DNA from: Sporosarcina sp. FSL K6-2383
GTDB taxonomy: Bacteria > Bacillota > Bacilli > Bacillales_A > Planococcaceae
NCBI RefSeq assembly: GCF_038618305.1
Contig: NZ_CP152017.1
Span: forward strand, 62,001-126,000
Direction of reading: 5' to 3'
Length of the DNA: 64,000 nucleotides
The translations under genes were made by a program, and so were the position numbers. Under the pieces are notes generated by a model, which had not been told where the DNA came from, did not search any database, and was given only the letters and a program-made list of their open reading frames with translations. Positions 60,945-64,000 of the stretch are shown piece by piece (the stretch's first letter is position 1; each line of letters opens with the position of its first letter).

Positions 60945-61666
60945 ATGCGATCACCTTTCCCCATCGAATATCCCTCAAATAACCGACCACCATAGGGTTG
61001 CAGTACTTCATCAGCCAGGTTGATTATTTCACCCTTAGCACCCGTTCTATAAAACATATCAAACGCTTGCACGAATCTCCCCGCAAAGTCCTCATCATAG
61101 TCATTCAAAGCCCGCACAACCCATTTCGACTCCCCAACCCACTGGTCGTTTGTCCGCAAAACGAATTCATGGATGGCATTTGCCAATGTATTCGTAATGA
61201 ACAGCTCTTCGGCCCGATTCGTTGAACCAATTAAATCATCAAGCGCATCCGTCAGCATATACCGCTTCGTTTCAATCGTTTTCTCTGACCACATAGCAGG
61301 ACCTTGTTTCAACAGTTCATCTGCCTCATCCTTTATCGTACGAACAACTCCCGAGTCACTGATGACAAGCCCTTCCGAAACCATCCGTGGCAATGAAGGA
61401 CGAGCCCTCTCACAGTCCAGCTTGAAAAAGTCTTTATACGAGGAGAGGTTATGCACAAACACTTCAATCGGCCAATCATAGTCAATAAATGATTCACGAT
61501 ACGCCGACTCGACTTTGTCATCAAAAACAACGATGTCCAAATCGGATGTAGCTGTCTGTTCACCCCTAACCACACTTCCAGCTAGCAATGCAGCTTGGCA
61601 ATTCGGAAACTTTGCTGCAATAAATCTACTTGCAGCTTCTAGCGGCTGCAATCTTGTTTCATTCAT
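60941..61666 (-). CDS. Nucleotidyltransferase-domain protein (antibiotic adenylyltransferase-like fold)
   Basis: 241 residues. The polymerase-beta-type motif AGSVVRGEQTATSDLDIVV (29-47, with GSxxRG and the Asp-x-Asp metal pair) and the third acidic strand IEVFVHNL define the fold. A helical C-terminal domain follows (RAEELFITNTLANAIHEFVLRT, about 150-180), similar in layout to aminoglycoside-type nucleotidyltransferases. The target is unknown: a small molecule or a toxin-antitoxin-type role are both possible. It overlaps the downstream Nudix gene by 4 bp (ATGA). Confidence 0.82.
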   Translation of the reverse strand: MNETRLQPLEAASRFIAAKFPNCQAALLAGSVVRGEQTATSDLDIVVFDDKVESAYRESFIDYDWPIEVFVHNLSSYKDFFKLDCERARPSLPRMVSEGLVISDSGVVRTIKDEADELLKQGPAMWSEKTIETKRYMLTDALDDLIGSTNRAEELFITNTLANAIHEFVLRTNDQWVGESKWVVRALNDYDEDFAGRFVQAFDMFYRTGAKGEIINLADEVLQPYGGRLFEGYSMGKGDRI

Positions 61667-61686
61667 ACGCTCCCCCTCTTGCTATT

Positions 61687-62085
61687 TCAATCTCTATATA
61701 AAGATGATACTTTTTCTGCAATCTCTATCGGATGAACGTCCAATGATGATAATTGTTCCAATTCGACCCACATCGGTTCATAAGTACCCCTATTCTTACA
61801 TTCACCCTTAAACTCTTCACCTTCTCCCGTTCCGAATACACCACCAACAACTTCGGCAATAAAAAAGGACTGTAACCCATTATAATTAACAATTCCAAGG
61901 CTACCTTTAATCGCAACATGAACACCTAATTCTTCGAACGTTTCTCTTATCGCAGCTTGTTCTGGACTTTCATCCTGTTCAATTCCACCACCAGGAAAAA
62001 CATAATATTCTTGTCCAGCTCTAACCCTTTTAATCAATGCAACTTTGTTGTTTTCGATAATAACGGAAGAAGCTCGATTTCTCAC
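61687..62085 (-). CDS. Nudix hydrolase
   Basis: 132 residues from a GTG at 62085. Nudix box GGGIEQDESPEQAAIRETFE-ELGV, preceded by YYVFPG. The start region and ribosome binding site (AGGTG) lie within a 64-bp repeat that also contains the last codons of a lost acetyltransferase gene. Originally it overlapped an upstream GNAT gene. Ends 20 bp before the nucleotidyltransferase gene, so it heads the coupled Nudix/NTase/GNAT group. Confidence 0.88.
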   Translation of the reverse strand: MRNRASSVIIENNKVALIKRVRAGQEYYVFPGGGIEQDESPEQAAIRETFEELGVHVAIKGSLGIVNYNGLQSFFIAEVVGGVFGTGEGEEFKGECKNRGTYEPMWVELEQLSSLDVHPIEIAEKVSSLYRD

Positions 62086-62126
62086 ACCTATTCACCTACT
62101 TTCTTTCGATACTCCACCAACCAACA
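62063..62126. repeat. Direct repeat A: duplicated GNAT-end/Nudix-start junction
   Basis: 64 bp aligned without gaps to 62921-62984 with most positions identical (for example TTCGATACTCCA-CAACCAACA and AAGAA-CTCGATTT-TCACACCT). On the minus strand copy A encodes a GNAT tail CWLVEYRKKVGE-stop and then the start of the intact Nudix gene. The HTH gene lies between the two copies. Confidence 0.75.
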
Positions 62127-62202
62127 GGTAGCACCAGAATGGTTACTCCTTTATTTCTCCATAGGTTCACTAACCGAGTTAAAAGATAATTCTGAGTATA
62201 AC

Positions 62203-62274
62203 TTTACAACTCCCCATACATATACTATAATATAGTTTAGTAAAGTATATTTTAGTAAATTTAATTTCAGTAAA
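62203..62274 (+). promoter_or_regulatory. Promoter of the HTH gene with three 15-bp-spaced operator repeats
   Basis: TTTACA (62203-62208) and a perfect TATAAT (62226-62231) are 17 bp apart. Downstream, TTTAGTAAA occurs at 62236-62244 and 62251-62259, and TTCAGTAAA at 62266-62274, each exactly 15 bp apart, between the -10 and the ribosome binding site. This looks like an autoregulatory operator for the encoded HTH protein. Confidence 0.7.
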
Positions 62275-62304
62275 CTAAATTTTATTAAAAAGGAGGAATT
62301 TGAA

Positions 62305-62835
62305 ATGGGACTGTTAGATGTCTATTTGCAAAAAAACGAAAAAAAACGCTACGATGTATTTAAGGAAACCGGGCTGAGCCAGCAAATGCTTTCAAATGTC
62401 AACAAAAAAGAGGTAACGGGCTATTCCGTGAAAACTATCCAAGCCATTGCAAAAACAGTTGGGAAAAGTGAAGGAACCGTTTTAGAAGAACTATTAGGCC
62501 TAGAAAAAGAAAATGCCTACTTTGAAGTATTCAATATAGAAGATTTATTGTTAGCCTTTAAAAATAAAGAAACCCATATTGTCATCAAAGGCGAATATAA
62601 AAAAGAAATCGTTCCATTCGCCGAAGGGCAACTTCTCGAAATTGAAACGATGGGCACGGGGTTAGGTTCTGCTGGAATGGTAGCTGTTTTAGCTGAGATA
62701 ATCCTACATGTCGCTACCTTTTTTAGCAACAAAGATGCTGATTACAGGAAAATCGAAAATCAAATTCGGAAGTACAGAATCAAAAAACTAAACGATGACG
62801 AGCTACTTCTTTATTTACGTCAGTTAGATTATTAA
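62305..62835 (+). CDS. HTH-domain protein with C-terminal membrane-like segment
   Basis: 176 residues. The N-terminal HTH is degenerate XRE-like: RYDVFKETGLSQQMLSNVNKKEVTGYSVKTIQAIAKTVG (about 15-53) and GTVLEELLGL. The middle domain has AFKNKETHIVIKGEYKKEI. A glycine-rich hydrophobic stretch (GTGLGSAGMVAVLAEIILHVATFF, about 112-135) follows, then a basic C-terminus. Combining DNA-binding with a possible membrane anchor suggests a one-component regulator or a mobile-element maintenance protein. AAGGAGG site before the ATG. It is transcribed against its neighbours and bracketed by direct repeats. Confidence 0.7.
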   Translation: MGLLDVYLQKNEKKRYDVFKETGLSQQMLSNVNKKEVTGYSVKTIQAIAKTVGKSEGTVLEELLGLEKENAYFEVFNIEDLLLAFKNKETHIVIKGEYKKEIVPFAEGQLLEIETMGTGLGSAGMVAVLAEIILHVATFFSNKDADYRKIENQIRKYRIKKLNDDELLLYLRQLDY

Positions 62836-62852
62836 GCACCACACACAATATC

Positions 62853-62899
62853 GACGTATTCGTTTGCCAAGTGGATGTCTGCTGGCAAACGAATACGTC
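62853..62899. repeat. Perfect 17-bp inverted repeat after the HTH gene
   Basis: GACGTATTCGTTTGCCA (62853-62869) and its exact complement (62883-62899) flank a 13-base loop. There is no T tail on either side, so it is not a standard terminator. It lies close to the right end of the bracketed cassette. Confidence 0.8.
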
Positions 62900-62920
62900 A
62901 TACAATGATTTTCCTTACTC

Positions 62921-62984
62921 ATAGAAGAACCTCGATTTTTCACACCTCACCACCAACTCTTTTTCGATACTCCATCAACCAACA
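62921..62984. repeat. Direct repeat B: GNAT-end/Nudix-start junction
   Basis: Partner of 62063-62126. On the minus strand this copy carries the intact end of the AAC(6')-like GNAT gene (stop TGA at 62940-62942) overlapped by a GTG that begins a decayed Nudix start (codons for V-K-N-R-G-S-S, against V-R-N-R-A-S-S in the intact Nudix gene). Confidence 0.75.
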
Positions 62985-63500
62985 ATCCCGATATTCACCC
63001 TCATGCCACTCATTCGCCGGCAACAACTTCACTTTCTCAAACCCACACTTCTCATAACAGCGAATCGCACGTTCATTCCACGTTTGCGGATCCATCACAA
63101 CACAATCCGCACCTTTTTCATCCATTAAATACGCCACCATCGAGCGAACAAGCTGCGTTCCTACTCCTTTATCCCAATAGGCTGATTCTCCGATGAACTG
63201 ATCCATGCCATAAATCGATTCCATCACGTCTGCAAAGCCATATGTAATTCTTTCTCCTTCATCCACTTCATAAAACTGAATATAGCCAATTGGCTCACCA
63301 TCAAATTCAACCAGACACCGAGTAGCATCGTCCTCTTCTTCGAAAAACTTCTCTTCCACTTTCCTCACATCAAACGAGTTGTCCCTGCCTTCGTAATACT
63401 GAAGAATTTCAGGATCAGAAAGCCATTTGGCCAGAAGATATTTATCGTCTTCTTTCAATATGCGCACATATAATTTCTCAACTTTTATAATGGTAGTCAC
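62940..63500 (-). CDS. GNAT acetyltransferase, AAC(6')-like
   Basis: 186 residues from a GTG at 63500 that overlaps the VanW stop (GTGA). Pattern LYVRILKEDDKYLLAKWLSDPEILQYYEGRD, GEPIGYIQFYEVDEG, MDQFIGESAYWDKGVGTQLVRSMVAYLMDEKGAD (about 98-131) and DPQTWNERAIRCYEKCGFE is that of the AAC(6')/AacA4-type acetyltransferases. The family includes aminoglycoside-modifying enzymes, but many chromosomal members have other substrates, so resistance is not shown. It originally preceded the Nudix gene now at 62085. Confidence 0.82.
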   Translation of the reverse strand: MTTIIKVEKLYVRILKEDDKYLLAKWLSDPEILQYYEGRDNSFDVRKVEEKFFEEEDDATRCLVEFDGEPIGYIQFYEVDEGERITYGFADVMESIYGMDQFIGESAYWDKGVGTQLVRSMVAYLMDEKGADCVVMDPQTWNERAIRCYEKCGFEKVKLLPANEWHEGEYRDCWLMEYRKRVGGEV

Positions 63501-64000
63501 TCCCCATAACTCAAAAATGGTTCATACATCGTAATCGCATGATTTTCTGTAATAAATTCATCATCAATCATTTCACCATTCATGTTATACACTTCTCTAT
63601 AAATCGAATTATGGCGCACATAGCCTCCCCATAATTCCAACGTAAAACTATGATCCTTTTCATACACTTTATACGTTCGATTTGCCGCCTTAGTGGTACG
63701 CCATTCACCAACAAGCGAAGTATTCGTCACATACACAACGAGCTGATAAGGCTCAGTCGTTTCGTTCTTTATTTGTAAATCTAAATAATTATAGGCACAT
63801 GTCGCACCACTGCCAAATGGCTGGTTACGCTTCGAATCTGGGAATACATCATAACTGTGGCGATAACGTTCCGTTACCGTCAAAGGCGTGTGAATCGTCA
63901 TCCAGTAAATCAGGTTCGACAGCTGGCACAATCCCCCACCAACGCCCGTCGTTACCTTGCCATAATGCAAAATCATGCCCTCGACATAGCCCTTCCGTTT
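63497..64000 (-). CDS. VanW-family protein, 3' part (gene continues beyond the window)
   Basis: Open from the right edge, read leftward: KRKGYVEGMILHYGKVTTGV, GGGLCQLSNLIYWMTIHTPL, TERYRHSYDVFPDSKRNQPFG and YNYLDLQIKNET, the conserved VanW core. The closest look is to the VanW of VanB-type glycopeptide clusters, but chromosomal VanW proteins of Bacilli are common and their role is unknown. No other van gene is visible. The stop overlaps the GNAT start by 4 bp, so both are co-translated. Confidence 0.85.
   Translation of the reverse strand, partial: KRKGYVEGMILHYGKVTTGVGGGLCQLSNLIYWMTIHTPLTVTERYRHSYDVFPDSKRNQPFGSGATCAYNYLDLQIKNETTEPYQLVVYVTNTSLVGEWRTTKAANRTYKVYEKDHSFTLELWGGYVRHNSIYREVYNMNGEMIDDEFITENHAITMYEPFLSYGE

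Noticed and set aside
62853..62899. Terminator call for the 17-bp inverted repeat
   Set aside because: The stem is perfect but neither side has a T run, so it is listed as an inverted repeat instead.
63497..64000. Glycopeptide-resistance cluster
   Set aside because: Only a VanW-family gene is visible; no vanHAX-type ligase, dehydrogenase or dipeptidase lies in the window.

Overview
The window looks like chromosome from a mesophilic Gram-positive of the Planococcaceae (Sporosarcina-like) within the Bacillales. The reasons are the close Bacillus-type orthologues (yclNOPQ, ywjA, yerD, yuaF-floT, yeeI, ylbC, yvbK, niaP), AGGAGG-type ribosome binding sites, GTG/TTG starts, many lipoproteins, U-tailed hairpin terminators and an intermediate GC content. 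Species cannot be fixed from the sequence alone. No rRNA, tRNA, CRISPR array, prophage or intact insertion sequence was seen.

Layout. 0-9 kb: the 5' end of murB, a YceI-family gene behind two tandem MhqR-like operators, small membrane proteins, a DsbA/FrnE-like thioredoxin-fold protein, a 21-bp tandem repeat array, ppaC, the divergent nsrR/hmp nitric-oxide pair, and a run of housekeeping/repair genes on the minus strand (alpha/beta hydrolase, mpg, a clusterless uracil-DNA glycosylase). 9-20 kb: niaP, a FapA-like DUF342 protein, a Fur-controlled siderophore importer (yclNOPQ type), a DUF6612 lipoprotein and the ABC exporter ywjA. 20-23 kb: an AT-rich accessory patch (two Nudix genes, a zinc-ribbon remnant, a DUF2268 lipoprotein). 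23-30 kb: hflX, a glyoxalase-like gene, putP, yerD, an NfsA-type nitroreductase and a methyltransferase. 30.4-31.2 kb holds gene debris: a manA 5' fragment and a HicA-like fragment next to nested hairpins.

31-46 kb: a copper-amine-oxidase-N-domain secreted protein, a SigV/RsiV-type sigma/anti-sigma pair, a PCYCGC lipoprotein, a hairpin repeat, fumC-HIT, an HD-GYP protein, an ABC pair (YtrE/YtrF-like) bracketed by two copies of the flotillin 3' end, yuaF-floT behind an exact sigma-W promoter, and a DUF47-Pit phosphate pair. 46-58 kb: a cold-shock gene, a second array built on the same 21-bp motif, an MMPL exporter, rlmA, ylbC, a Cu/Zn superoxide dismutase lipoprotein, purC, an operon of a metallochaperone, a P1B-type ATPase with a CPG motif and an FNR-like regulator behind an FNR-type box, then yeeI. 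58.8-64 kb: a dense cluster of GNAT acetyltransferases, Nudix hydrolases, a nucleotidyltransferase, an HTH gene and a VanW gene that runs off the window.

The points I find most worth following are: (1) two intergenic arrays 43 kb apart that share an AACTGTnATGG core and a 21/19-bp spacing; (2) two accessory cassettes (the ABC pair and the HTH gene), each bracketed by a duplicated end of a neighbouring gene; and (3) the chaperone/CPG-ATPase/FNR-like operon, whose operator lies about 41.5 bp upstream of a plausible start site and matches the regulator's recognition helix.
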